From: Enoplolaimus lenunculus | Taxonomy: Eukaryota > Nematoda > Enoplea > Enoplida > Thoracostomopsidae | Reading direction: 5' to 3' | DNA: 64,000 nt | NCBI GenBank assembly: GCA_030248215.1 | Contig: JASANG010001601.1 | Coordinates: 1 to 64,000 of the forward strand | Shown here: piece after piece, positions 49,901 to 58,515 of the stretch | How positions within the stretch are numbered: position 1 is the stretch's first letter | Layout of the letters: the number at the start of each line of letters is the position of its first letter | Notes under the pieces: generated by a model | Databases searched by the model: none | What the model was told of the DNA's origin: nothing | What the model saw: only the letters and a program-made list of their open reading frames with translations | Program-made: the position numbers and the translations under genes

Positions 49901-52900
49901 TTAATCAACTCATGAGAATTTACAGTGTAAAAATCTTCCAGTTCGTAAGTCGTCAAGTCTTCCAGTGGACAGGCCTCTACAATTAAACATAATTCCCATT
50001 ATTATTATTGTTGTTGTTTTATTTGTCACAAGCAAAAAGTCGGTTTTAACCCATTCTCACATGAATATTTTCTATTTTCCCTGAGACCTACTTTTATGCT
50101 AGGATTCGAACTCCAGTGACTGGAGTGGGAGGCGTATACCATCACCACTCAGCTATAGGAGCTTGACGCTCGAGCCCGAGGGGGATCTCACGTCTTGTGT
50201 TGATTTAGTACTATGTATAACGTTGCAATTGTTAAACACGGTGCGATATATACTGTTTAACGTATATGCACTGCGCTGAGTTGCCTATAGGCAACTCAAT
50301 GTGAGAAGGGGTTAATATTATGCATACCATATCTTAAATGCTGTATTACATGAATTATTCCACGTTGAGTTTCAATTCCACGTTAGATGTAAATTTCTTA
50401 GTCCTTCCTGAATTTCTTAAGCCAGCGTCGGCAATTTCTAAGCGACATATTTAGAGTCATTTACAAGAAGAGAGATTCCGATCAGCTTTACACAACACTG
50501 TATTAAAATTATCTTCTGTGAAAATAAATTACTTACCGCTGGCCAATAATATTAAGCACAGTGAAAGCTGAATTTAGGTAACAAAACTGAGCAATATTAT
50601 CAAATTTTGCCGATGTTAAACCTATATTTATGCCACTACGATACTCATTTTAACACAATCGCGCTTAAAAGGTTAGCATTACTAAAGGTGGAATATCACT
50701 CTTTGTCAAGAGTGGATAACTACTGGGGTTCTGCATAGTACAAAATGTACCATCGCGCGTTATATTTATTCTCGACCCCCCCCCCGATTGGGTGAGTAGA
50801 GTTGTAAAACATTTCATTGGGGGCCCCTATATAAGGTCGGGGGTCGGAGGGGCCAGTGCCTGCGGAAGCGACCATAAATCCCCAATTACGGGCTTCACTT
50901 TGGCAAGCTGAAAAACTTTCGCTGACCAAGAAGTTATAGAGTTGTAAAACATTGTACTGGGAGCCCCTCGGACCTGTTTGGGTTGGGCCCGAATATTTTA
51001 ACGTCGGCCCTGGGAGTCGGCCAAAAACGCCACGTTTGCTGGCTACATTCTTTCGTACACAGAATGTACGCAGTTGCACACTCTTGTCATCATCCAGTCT
51101 TGGTCTAATTACATGGCCATAATCGCAAAGCATTAAAACCTAGCAAGTATAAACAACTATGAGAACAGTGAATTTCGCTCAATTTCATAGTGTGCACAGG
51201 CATCTGCAGTATAGAATGACAACATCTCCATGGTGCTATTTACCAAGGGCGTTCATATTTGGCACATTTATTTAGAAAACAGCTCCTAGTCATTCCTGCA
51301 GCAACCTTTGGCAAGATTGAAACGAGCGTCAATTTTCCATGGAAATCACTATTATATTTCTATATTAGCCGTGATTAATGACCGGCGGATCTCTTTTTGA
51401 TGGACGTCATTTTCCCATACGACAGTACTATAAAAATGTGATTCCCATAAAAAAGTGTCCTGAAATCATTTTTTGGGGAGTGATTTGTTCAAGCGACACC
51501 GGCCACTGTATAGATCAGTACCGTAGCAGTAAGTAAACCATATTCCTAAGTCTAAGCCTAAGCTTGCCACAAAAAACCGGACCACCACTGATCAATACAT
51601 GGACAAAATTTCTAACGGATGGAATATAACGCAAAATAACGAAAAACAGCTATCGAATTAGTCTGCAACCAGAAGCACCAGAACTCTGCGCGGTTCAGTT
51701 TTCGGCCCTCTTACAACTCCTGCAACTTTAATTTAAAAACGCTTTGTAGGTAGGTTTTAAATCAATTTACCATTCTATTTCTAGCGTTCAAGAATGACGC
51801 ATGTATGTTTGATAGTACAGAGTTGTACCGATGTCAAGATGATACGTGTATACCGCGAAGTTTACAGTGCAACGGCGTCAAAAATTGTGGTTCTGAAGAG
51901 GACGAATTTGACTGTGACACAAGTAAAAATACCGCCGGAACCACAAAGACGTAGCCAGAATTTCATTTCGGGAGGGTATAGTCTAGGCCTTTATTCTTAA
52001 AGGTGTGTAGCGCCTATTACCTTTTGGTGTTAGGTCTTGTAACTTCGAACCATTGAATACTGAGACTAAAAATTTGGCACGTTGTTACAATTTGATTTGC
52101 TCTACTCCTGTACTAATTTTGCGTTCAGCAACTGCAATAGGTTAGCGAGTTTGAAAACTTATTACTAACTGGTGATAGTTGCTATACACGTTTGAGAATA
52201 CGAATAACATGATGAATAACTTTTTAACACTAATGCGTCGTAGTTTCAAACTGCAAGGAAAAATGGAATATTTTAATAACTCAAGTAATATTCGCAACAT
52301 ATATTCAGCTAATTAAGGTACAAAATCTATTTCAAGCGTAGGATAAACAATTTGCATCGCAAAATTTTCAGCACGATAGGGATTATGGGTCAGAACGCAC
52401 TCATCTCCTGGATCTGCCTTGCGGTTGTGAGAGACAACTCCCATCGCTTAATGCCGTTTTTAATAATATTTTAGCCGTTCCAACACAATTTTCGCTTATC
52501 CAAGGTTCTTACCTGGCAATTTTCGTCGTTATTCTCGTGTTCGTTGCGTTAATCATTTCTCTAGCGCTCATGGTTCATTTGTATCCACGAATAGCGACCA
52601 GACACCGTGTGTGTACTCATCAAGAACACCCAGATACTTTGATCAGCGCTGGCAACGCCCGTATCACCCAACGTTGTCCTTTTTTGACTGGGAAATGGTC
52701 GAAACGAATCTTGTGTAAGTTTAAAACGTATTTACTCGTCAAACACTTTCGTTCTATGTGACTCAACGATTTCAGTCAAAAATTAGGCCCTGCCACACTT
52801 TTCCCCCAAAACGTTTAGGCTTTGGCTAAGATTTTGGAAAAGGTTTTCGTTTAGCCTAGGGCTAAGTCTAAACCTTTGCGTTAATAACCTTAAGCCATTA

Positions 52901-55900
52901 CCTAAAGTTTTATTTAAACCTGAACCTAATAAGATTTTGGAAAAGGGTTCCCTTCAGCCTAGGTTTAAGCCTAAACCTTTGAGTAAATAACCATAAGCCA
53001 TTACCCAAACGTGTACCTAAGCTTGAATCTAAACCTTTGCTTTACCATATTAGTCTTAAATGTGATGGGAAGGTGTACAAGAACCAAAAATTATCAGAAT
53101 CATCAGTCATCAACAGAATGCGACTATAATTTAAAAAAGTATTCGTCATATAAGCTGATTGCATACTGGCGAAATGAACAAAATACAAAATTGCTAAATT
53201 TCAAACTTACAATCAATATATAATATTGTAAATCTTAAACTTCTACTTGGAAACAAATATTAAAAGGGTGATTCCGAAGCCCCTTACATCCGCGTGAATT
53301 TTGGCCTTACTCGTCAAACACTTTCGTTCTATGTGACTCAACGATTTCAGTCAAAAATTAGGCCCTGCCACACTTTTCCCCCAAAACGTTTAGGCTTTGG
53401 CTAAGATTTTGGAAAAGGTTTTCGTTTAGCCTAGGGCTAAGTCTAAACCTTTGCGTTAATAACCTTAAGCCATTACCTAAAGTTTTATTTAAACCTGAAC
53501 CTAATAAGATTTTGGAAAAGGGTTCCCTTCAGCCTAGGTTTAAGCCTAAACCTTTGTGTAAATAACCATAAGCCATTACCCAAACGTGTACCTAAGCTTG
53601 AATCTAAACCTTTGCTTTACCATATTAGTCTTAAATGTGATGGGAAGGTGTACAAGAACCAAAAATTATCAGAATCATCAGTCATCAACAGAATGCGACT
53701 ATAATTTAAAAAAGTATTCGTCATATAAGCTGATTGCATACTGGCGAAATGAACAAAATACAAAATTGCTAAATTTCAAACTTACAATCAATATATAATA
53801 TTGTAAATCTTAAACTTCTACTTGGAAACAAATATTAAAAGGGTGATTCCGAAGCCCCTTACATCCGCGTGAATTTTGGCCCTGGCAAACCTACATCTCA
53901 GTGTCTTGAATTTATATCGCAACCCTTGTAGCGAAATAAAAGGTCCTTGACCCTAAGTCTAAATTCGTTCAGTTGTGGATCAAGAAATATTTTTGTAAGA
54001 AGACGTGCCATATATAATGGTGAAAAAAGCACACGAGCGAAACTAGTGAAAAGCCAAGCGTGATTTAAATACCAAATCGTAATATGAAATTTTGGTTTTT
54101 ATTCCTGTCAGGGCGGGTCCGTAGCCAAGCGGGGTGCCAAGGTGGCGCTGGTTGTGAGTTACTGAAAACCCTTGAATGCCCCTCTTGAAAAAGTTTTAGC
54201 TTCGCTAGCAAGGTGAGCTGTCTACGGGCCTGTATCAGGGGCAATGTTACGGGGGGTGGCGTTTCTATTTTTCCGCCAGCGGATTCGTGTAATATTTAAG
54301 CAAATATTTGTTACATAGATTTTACCGCAACTCCACCGCGTGGCAGCGTTCGCGACTCAAACTACAACAACGGATATTGTTTAAAATCCGAACAAACGCA
54401 TATACATGACGCTGTGGTTGTATCTCAACCAAACTACATTGGACAAACTCAAAGTTCTTCTTTGTCACCTGGAAAAAATTTAACCCGAATCAATCTTCAA
54501 CACCCATCTGAAGATGACACTTATGTAGGACTGCCTGACTATCATCATCCGATATTACGTACTCCGCTTACTACTGCGACCCCGTTTGAAACGCTCCAAT
54601 GCTCACTGAAGCAGCTTTCAAACGATGAAAAGAGCAAAAATTTGTCATTTTTCAACAAAAAGACATGTTTCGATAATCGAAATAACTTGTATTCAAATTT
54701 TAATTCGAATAATAATAATAATAATAATAGTAATAATAACAACAACAACAATAATAATAATAATCAGAATCCAAAATTAACATCTCAACGAAACACAACT
54801 GCGGCAGAACGTTTCATTCCAGCTACGCCAAGCTCTAAATGCGCATTACAAACAGCATATCCGGTGGAAATAAGCATGCTTCCATCAATAACTACATGGT
54901 CAGAGGTGAACCTTCAAAGCGAACCGGTTATTTCTCAAAACTGTAACCAAACTGCAAACGTAGACACCTTCTCCAATGATATAAGCCAGGATGTACTCTT
55001 CGACCAAGAGCCTATCACCCAGGCATCGCCAAAAAAGCCGCAAGACTCAACCAAGTTATTCGGCAAAGAACAAAACGTTAGCAACCCAGCGTACAAACAA
55101 CACTGCAAGCTAAAGCGTCAAAACCGTACGGTTTGTAGTGAATATGACACATTTGGATGTGAGATTCATTCGCTTGTTGAGAAAGAAGGACGATATTCTG
55201 GTAGCGAATCGCAACTCCAATCGATAGAACAAGCGTTCAAAGTTGTGGACACCAAAATACTCAATCCGATCTTGGAAACAGGTCAAAAAACCGAAACGAT
55301 TCATTGTGAAGAATTGAAACTGACACCAGAGCAAAACAGAACGCCTTCAGGTGGATATATTAACGAAGAAAACGCTGAAAAACAAGTGTTACTCAACAGC
55401 GCAGATGCGACATCCAAAACAGATGCGGTCTCAAGTTATTCAGTGAACCCAATGACGGTTGATGGTAAACATCAAGGTGATTTGGACCGGAACTCTGGCT
55501 TAAGGGCAACATTGCTTAGTAACAGTAGCCAATTACCAGAAATGACTACAGCCACAACGCGAAATAAAGTGCCAAAAAAGCGAGTATGTTTTGTTGACAC
55601 GATTTATGACACTGAAGCTTCAACTGACCCTAACATCAAACAACGAGGGATAACAGACGAAAGTTCTCAAGGTAAGCATGATGAAAGACGCGGTCAAGAC
55701 AGTGAATCCAACAAACAGGAGCCCATGTCAGAGAACGAGCGTGCGTATTCGCTTCGACCTCAAGGCGAAATATTCCGAGATGTGCAAAACTCAAACGAGT
55801 TTAGACTTCGCGGAATGCTACCATCACGACCGATTTCTGCGATAATTCAAAAAAATTTAAATAATACGAATCGTTCGCGTTTAAGTCTCGCAAAACAACC

Positions 55901-56312
55901 AACGTGTCACCAAGGCTCTTTCAATACGTCGTCAGAGGTAGTTCAGCAACAACGAAATGGTCTCCGAAGAAAAGATGAGAGCCAAACGACTAGCTATGTA
56001 ATAGCAGACAAAATTGAAACAGTACTAGATAATTCTGGCAAAAGTAACAATTTCCAATCAAACCAGAGTAATGTCAGTGTAAGACTCAACGAACCTCAAC
56101 GAATCGATTCAAAGGAACGTTTGGATCTGTTTAATTGTAGTTCAACAACGGTTGTAGCCAAAATATCGGGTCAAACACTGCAAGAGCCGGTTTGCCAGAA
56201 TCAGCGGAAAATTTCCGAACTGAATGACAAATTTGAACGAAGTTATGATGCGAGCAGTGCTGCAGATGATATAAAGCAACGTAAAGGGCACTGGTTTGTC
56301 TATAGCGCATAA
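43659..56312 (+). CDS. NETO: NETO-like receptor auxiliary protein (CUB-CUB-LDLa-TM), 8 exons
   Basis: Joining eight exons (43659-43913, 44723-44830, 45697-45874, 47611-47768, 49334-49568, 51785-51922, 52394-52714, 54319-56312) gives 3,387 bp, exactly 1,129 codons with the stop, and every junction keeps frame. The protein has a signal peptide (about 1-29), CUB1 (55-177; Cys 55, 83, 115, 141), CUB2 (182-307; Cys 182, 221, 249, 271), an LDLa module (318-355, six Cys), a transmembrane helix (about 398-421) and a 707-residue cytoplasmic tail. NETO proteins are single-pass auxiliary subunits of kainate receptors (and clustering factors at the fly neuromuscular junction); the CUB domains bind receptor and the tail binds scaffolds. 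DFVEIRDGVYGFS in CUB1 mirrors the vertebrate NETO motif DHIEVRDGPFGFS, and CUB2 carries DCIW and a RFC motif at the NETO positions. The identification is firm; function in this animal is inferred. Confidence 0.87.
44020..44340. mobile_element. MITE of the CAAGAGT family in NETO intron 1
   Basis: It starts CCAGAGTATGTAACTG... and carries GCATGGTACAAAATGTGCCA. It ends with a GGTCGGTCAAAAATGCAACG and GGTACATTTTGTGCCATG arm, the inverse of the left arm. The same words occur at 45,020, 50,700, 60,062 and 63,610. Confidence 0.6.
44460..44665. repeat. 205-bp dispersed repeat in NETO intron 1
   Basis: Starts GTGTGTAGCACCTATTACCA and ends ACTGATAACAGTTGCGCTAT. A second copy at 52,003-52,200 in intron 6 matches over the full length at visibly lower identity. 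An inverted relative is at 3885-4060. Confidence 0.7.
44723..44830 (+). CDS. NETO: NETO exon 2: middle of CUB1
   Basis: 36 codons, phase 0 at both ends. The acceptor is GATTTTTTAG. The donor GAG|GTTCAA is weak, so a gene finder could miss this exon. The product runs through IHLTF, FNVES and ICSYDFVE. It supplies the third CUB cysteine (115) and fits exactly between the CIK of exon 1 and the IRDG of exon 3, in the order seen in other NETO proteins. It begins about 60 bp after a 205-bp repeat. Confidence 0.82.
45020..45445. mobile_element. TIR element in NETO intron 2
   Basis: The outer 25 bp (AACAGTTCTGCCTAATCCGG then ATAAG) recurs inverted at 45,421-45,445 with one mismatch. Just inside lie CAAGAGTGGATAATCCC and its inverse GGGTATCATCCACTCTTG. 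Further in is the GGTACATTTT...CATAGAATGTACCC arm shared with the other members. It has no ORF. Confidence 0.8.
45697..45874 (+). CDS. NETO: NETO exon 3: end of CUB1
   Basis: Acceptor GTTTTAG, donor TCGA|GTAAGG, ending with one base of a split codon. It encodes IRDGVYGFS, KYCGS (fourth Cys, 141) and MWIRFKSD, then GFNAVYRF, the last strand of a CUB domain. The W-I-x-F and GF-x-A-x-Y pattern is the same as in vertebrate NETO CUB1. Confidence 0.87.
45890..46000. repeat. Short GGCGCC foldback in NETO intron 3
   Basis: GGGGCGCCGTCCGTCGCCG and GTTACCGTACGG face GGTGACGGATGGCGCCGAACG. The words and orientation match the two-arm minisatellite at 36,721-37,262, but with only one or two units per arm. 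Confidence 0.7.
46337..46450. repeat. 29-bp tandem repeat, 4 copies, NETO intron 3
   Basis: GAGTGCGTGTTGATAAATTT recurs at 46,337, 46,366, 46,395 and 46,424 with essentially no variation. Confidence 0.95.
46873..47156. mobile_element. TIR element (CTTAAGCCTTAT ends), NETO intron 3
   Basis: CTTAAGCCTTATCTACACGT followed by GCAAGTTTTTGCTGCGA is the near-exact inverse of the right end TCGCAGCAAAAACTTGCACG ... AATAAGGCTTAAG. The TIR is about 37 bp. A partial relative lies at 42,912-42,990. Confidence 0.8.
47611..47768 (+). CDS. NETO: NETO exon 4: first half of CUB2
   Basis: Acceptor TGTTTCCAG, donor TTTCAG|GTATTT. The first two bases complete the Thr codon left by exon 3. CUB2 begins at Cys182 and includes KNLDCIWRIE (Cys221), equivalent to the AVDCIWTI segment of vertebrate NETO. 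It ends at phase 0 with PGFQ. Confidence 0.85.
47838..48035. mobile_element. TTAGGC-core MITE, NETO intron 4
   Basis: The left end GGCCGATGTTACTTTAAGGA is followed by GCGTATTCCTAAGCCTAAGC and a run of CCTAAG hexamers (47,936-47,962). It ends with GAAGTAACACATGCCC, a decayed inverse of the left end. Confidence 0.75.
49334..49568 (+). CDS. NETO: NETO exon 5: second half of CUB2
   Basis: Acceptor CATTTCAG, donor TTCAG|GTATTT. It encodes IRVFFEQLQL, NCSANFIAMY (Cys249) and INRFCDHN (Cys271), then VLRLYLH and LRIVYSVFSS. These correspond strand by strand to the second half of a NETO CUB2 (NECKRNFVAVY ... KAKFC ... FRMLFTSF). It leaves one base (G), completed by CG of exon 6 to an Ala codon. Confidence 0.87.
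49677..49927. mobile_element. CACTGTAAA MITE, NETO intron 5
   Basis: It begins CACTGTAAATTCCAGTGCG and ends CTCATGAGAATTTACAGTG. It is 251 bp, against 252 bp for the sister copy at 40,356. The right flank is TA and the left TG, so one target base has changed. It directly follows a CCTAAG-type fragment (49,620-49,670). Confidence 0.75.
50046..50315. mobile_element. TIR element carrying a tRNA-like segment, NETO intron 5
   Basis: TTAACCCATTCTCACAT at 50,046 is mirrored, with one mismatch, by ATGTGAGAAGGGGTTAA at 50,299. Between them lie a tRNA-like segment (50,101-50,162, minus strand) and a perfect 20-bp palindrome, GAGTTGCCTATAGGCAACTC, at 50,278-50,297. Confidence 0.65.
50101..50162 (-). 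other. tRNA-like segment (pol III A and B box resemblance)
   Basis: On the minus strand TAGCTGAGTGGTGATGG resembles a tRNA A box and D arm. About 30 nt on, GAGTTCGAATCCT resembles a B box and T loop. The T stem does not pair properly and no 3' acceptor half matches the 5' half, so this is a decayed tRNA-derived sequence, probably SINE-like, not a working tRNA gene. Confidence 0.5.
50700..51110. mobile_element. CAAGAGTGG MITE with GGCCCCT-rich core, NETO intron 5
   Basis: Starts CAAGAGTGGATAACTACTGG and GCATAGTACAAAATGTACCA. Ends ACAGAATGTACGCAGTTGCA and CACTCTTG. The core repeats TAGAGTTGTAAAACATT with GGGGGCCCC/GGGAGCCCC twice. The minus-strand ORF of 137 codons is incidental. Confidence 0.7.
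51500..51590. mobile_element. Short TTAGGC-core MITE fragment, NETO intron 5
   Basis: CGGCCACTGTATAGATCAG and GCAGTAAGTAAACCATATTC precede CCTAAGTCTAAGCCTAAGC. The order matches the start of the 57,345 copy. The right part is short. Confidence 0.6.
51785..51922 (+). CDS. NETO: NETO exon 6: LDL-receptor class A module
   Basis: The acceptor is TTTCTAG. Six cysteines (318, 328, 333, 340, 346, 355) have LDLa spacing, with IPRSLQCNGVKNC and the acidic SEEDEFDC end that coordinates calcium in this family. The donor is taken as ACAA|GTAAAA, leaving one base. The next in-frame alternative runs into a TAG at 51,953 within repeat sequence. Confidence 0.85.
52003..52200. repeat. 205-bp dispersed repeat, NETO intron 6
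   Basis: GTGTGTAGCGCCTATTACC ... ACTGGTGATAGTTGCTATAC. Second copy of the repeat described at 44,460. Confidence 0.65.
52394..52714 (+). CDS. NETO: NETO exon 7: transmembrane segment
   Basis: It encodes a juxtamembrane linker, a strongly hydrophobic helix (YLAIFVVILVFVALIISLAL and following residues, about 398-421) and a basic cytoplasmic start (HLYPRIATRHR). The donor is TTGT|GTAAGT, a consensus site. The acceptor is the least certain junction of the gene: GGTCAG at 52,393 keeps the frame from exon 6, whereas the better-looking TTTTCAG at 52,372 would not. Confidence 0.75.
52732..53881. repeat. 575-bp tandem duplication in NETO intron 7
   Basis: 52,732-53,306 and 53,307-53,881 are the same sequence in tandem. 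The only difference I found is A at 52,982 against T at 53,557. Each copy contains a TTTAGGCTTTGGCTAAG/CCTAAACC-rich part of the TTAGGC-MITE type and about 300 bp of other sequence. The duplication starts 18 bp after the exon 7 donor, which stays intact. The identical 70-codon ORFs in the two copies are chance. Confidence 0.95.
54116..54230. mobile_element. GGCCCGTAACC-type MITE, NETO intron 7
   Basis: GGTCCGTAGCCAAGCGGGG ... AGCAAGGTGAGCTGTCTACGGGCC. The same layout (ACCCTTGAATGCCC, then TTAGC...GCAAGGTGAGCTG) is found at 57,828 and 60,698. Confidence 0.65.
54319..56312 (+). CDS. NETO: NETO exon 8: long cytoplasmic tail and stop
   Basis: Acceptor TTACATAG; the first two bases complete a Tyr codon from exon 7. 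One open frame of 664 codons runs to TAA at 56,310. The tail is hydrophilic, rich in Ser, Thr, Asn and Gln, with an Asn-rich homopolymer around residues 590-616 (AAT/AAC codons, bases about 54,700-54,765). There is no recognisable catalytic domain. The C-terminus (HWFVYSA) is not a class I PDZ ligand. The tail is several times longer than vertebrate NETO tails (roughly 200 residues or less). AATAAA at 56,910 is a candidate poly(A) signal. Confidence 0.8.
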
Positions 56313-57344
56313 ACATGGCTGGTATATCGCCAACGGCATATCCGGAAAATTCTGACAGATCGGGGGCTGGCAAAGGTTATGAAACGCAATTCTTACTATA
56401 TGCTATATATGTGCCAATTTTCTGAACGGAAAAATTGTAAGATAGGAACCTCACCATTTTGTTGCAAAACATTTTCTGACGGCCTCGTTGATTTGCAAGG
56501 CGTTAATCTGACAAATACTGAGAGTGATTTTATGATGCAGCATATTCTAACCGATCAGAAGTGAATTTTGGATTCGTCCGTTAAGTTAAACGAGTTCAAT
56601 GGGCCCGAAACAAATAGTCTCCTGTAAACTTCGCACACTATTTCCATACTTTTCAGATATTGGCATAACTTAGGCGTACGATCAGGCTTGACGGCGAAAA
56701 TCGTATAAGAGCTCGTAAAAATGAATGGCCATACGTAATATCTCGCATATCCTTCATGTGAAGTTTCTGGCTGTCTCAGTACGATCCGACATGCTTCGTA
56801 TGACCACTGTTTTGCGGTTCTTAGAAGTCAAGTTGGCGGACAAAATGTTGCCTAGTGATACCCGTTTCCCACAAAGTAAATTCCTTTTTTGCCCCCCCCC
56901 CCCAACCCAAATAAACATTTTTAGCACTTAAAGGGGAGAAAATAGTTTAAACTATTAGATATCTTAAAAGGTAAAGCTTTACATGATCATATACATTTTC
57001 ATGGTTTTAACTTTTAACAACTCGGTAACGACAGCAAATCAATGGATTCAGAAAGACTTTTGGCCTCACAGAACAATTGATGTCCAGAATCTGCAAGCGT
57101 ACTCAAACCACAAATATTGCAAAACCGTATCAAACTTTTCTGGAAGAAATAAAATTCTGTGCCAATATGTTGTAGTAAATGTATGAGAGCACAAGTATAA
57201 ACAAACAATTACTTAATGTACGAACCACCAGAGACACCACCATTCACGTAACCAGGATCTGCATTCCGGCTAGTTTTTCTGAAGCCTGTAACAACTGCCT
57301 TTCTATCGACTCAACAAAATTTCGGGGGCGATCATATCCCTCTC
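56313..57344. other. Intergenic: NETO 3' region
   Basis: 56,360-56,480 holds a decayed repeat (TATGAAACGCAATTCTTAC, GGAAAAATTGTAAGATAGG) also seen at 48,735-48,800 and 49,140-49,210. A run of 13 C is at 56,892-56,904 and AATAAA is at 56,910. No gene. Confidence 0.45.
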
Positions 57345-57560
57345 GGCCAATGTATAGAACAGGTCCGGAACAGTAGTATAAGCATATTGCTAAGCCTAAA
57401 CCTAAGCCTAAACCTAAGCCTATGTAAGCCGAAGTATAAGGATGAGCCTATTCCTGAGCTTAAGCCTAAGTCTAAGCCCAAGCCTAAGCAAAAAAGTTAA
57501 TAGTACAAAGCTTAAACTGTCTCTATTATAGCCCCTCCGGAAAACGACCCTGCCCTGTTC
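57345..57560. mobile_element. TTAGGC-core MITE (CCTAAG on + strand)
   Basis: GGCCAATGTATAGAACAGG leads into CATATTGCTAAGCCTAAACC and two CCTAAG blocks. It ends with GTCTCTATTATAGCCCC and GACCCTGCCCTGTTC. It is the same structure as the 58,315 copy, in opposite orientation. Confidence 0.8.
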
Positions 57561-57827
57561 AATATGAGCCTGCCCGGCCTCCCTCTATCGCTCCCAGTGC
57601 ATACACCACTGTCTACCACACACTTTTAAATGTGCGTTTCATTATTTAAATGATGAAAAATTTCACAGTCAAAAAACACACAAATCTTAGTTGTTCACAG
57701 GCCCCCAAATTGCGGATCGTTCAGGGCCGATGGATTTTTTCGACTGAGAAATTGTCCTTGCGTAGCATTCTTTTAATGCTATCGATAAATTTAGACGACC
57801 GCGGAAACAAATATGTCCGCGGAGCGC

Positions 57828-57982
57828 GCCCGTAGCCAGAGGGTGGAGGGATCACCCGCCTGGAAAAGTTTTGTCCACGTCCGTAGAAACTTTTCAACCT
57901 GGCTTGCGTGTCATCGAAACCCCTTGTATGCTCTTTTTGAAAAACTTTTAGCCGCCTTAGCAAGGTGAGCTGGCCGCTGGCC
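57828..57982. mobile_element. GGCCCGTAACC-type MITE
   Basis: GCCCGTAGCCAGAGGGTGG ... CAAGGTGAGCTGGCCGCTGG. The interior carries AAACTTTTCAACCTGGCTTG, equivalent to the 60,698 copy. Confidence 0.65.
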
Positions 57983-58314
57983 TGCCGTGGACGCTCCTTT
58001 CTCTCCCAGTGTAGCTGCGGCCCTGGAATTTTACTAATTTTTTTAACAATAGTTCTCAAATATTAAACGTATAAAATATAGTCACTGCAGCAATCGTATG
58101 TCAAAAATGTTAAACTTTTTTAAAATTTTGAATCAGCATTTTCTATATAAACACAGTTGTTTACTCAATTGGTATCGATGTGTATTTTTCAGGATTTTGT
58201 GTTTTTTGCTGTAGTCACTGAAGGGAGCAAACAGGCCATAGCCTGCAACTGGAATTTAAACCAAACTTGGCTCTTCTATATGTCGTCCCTCACAATTAAA
58301 GTGTCCCATGGTAT

Positions 58315-58515
58315 AGAGCAGGGTCGGATCGTTTTTCTGGAGAGGCTATAATAGAGTCAGTTTAAGCTTTAGACTAATTTGTTTGCTTAGGCTTAGGCTT
58401 AGGCTTAGGCTTAGGAATATGCTCATTCATACGCTTAGGCGTAGGCTTAGGCTTAGGCTTTAGGAATATGGTTATAATACTGTTCCGCCCCTGTTCTTTA
58501 CACTGGCCCTCACAA
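58315..58515. mobile_element. TTAGGC-core MITE (TTAGGC on + strand)
   Basis: GAGCAGGGTCGGATC is followed by GCTATAATAGAGTCAGTTTA, then (TTAGGC)4 at about 58,386-58,410 and a second block at 58,428-58,462. It ends GTTCCGCCCCTGTTCTTTAC ... TGGCCC. This copy holds one of the longest perfect TTAGGC runs in the window. Confidence 0.8.

Noticed and set aside
50101-50162. Functional tRNA gene
   Set aside because: The T stem and acceptor stem do not pair. Only box-like motifs remain.
50720-51133. 137-codon minus-strand ORF in NETO intron 5
   Set aside because: It coincides with a CAAGAGTGG MITE and its inverted arms. No domain.
53011-53798. Two identical 70-codon ORFs as a duplicated gene
   Set aside because: They lie within the 575-bp tandem duplication in a NETO intron. 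Their identity comes from the DNA duplication, and their sequence overlaps a MITE core.
57345-58515. Interstitial telomere or nematode origin suggested by TTAGGC runs
   Set aside because: The hexamers sit at fixed places inside elements with inverted ends and occur in both orientations, so they spread with a transposon.
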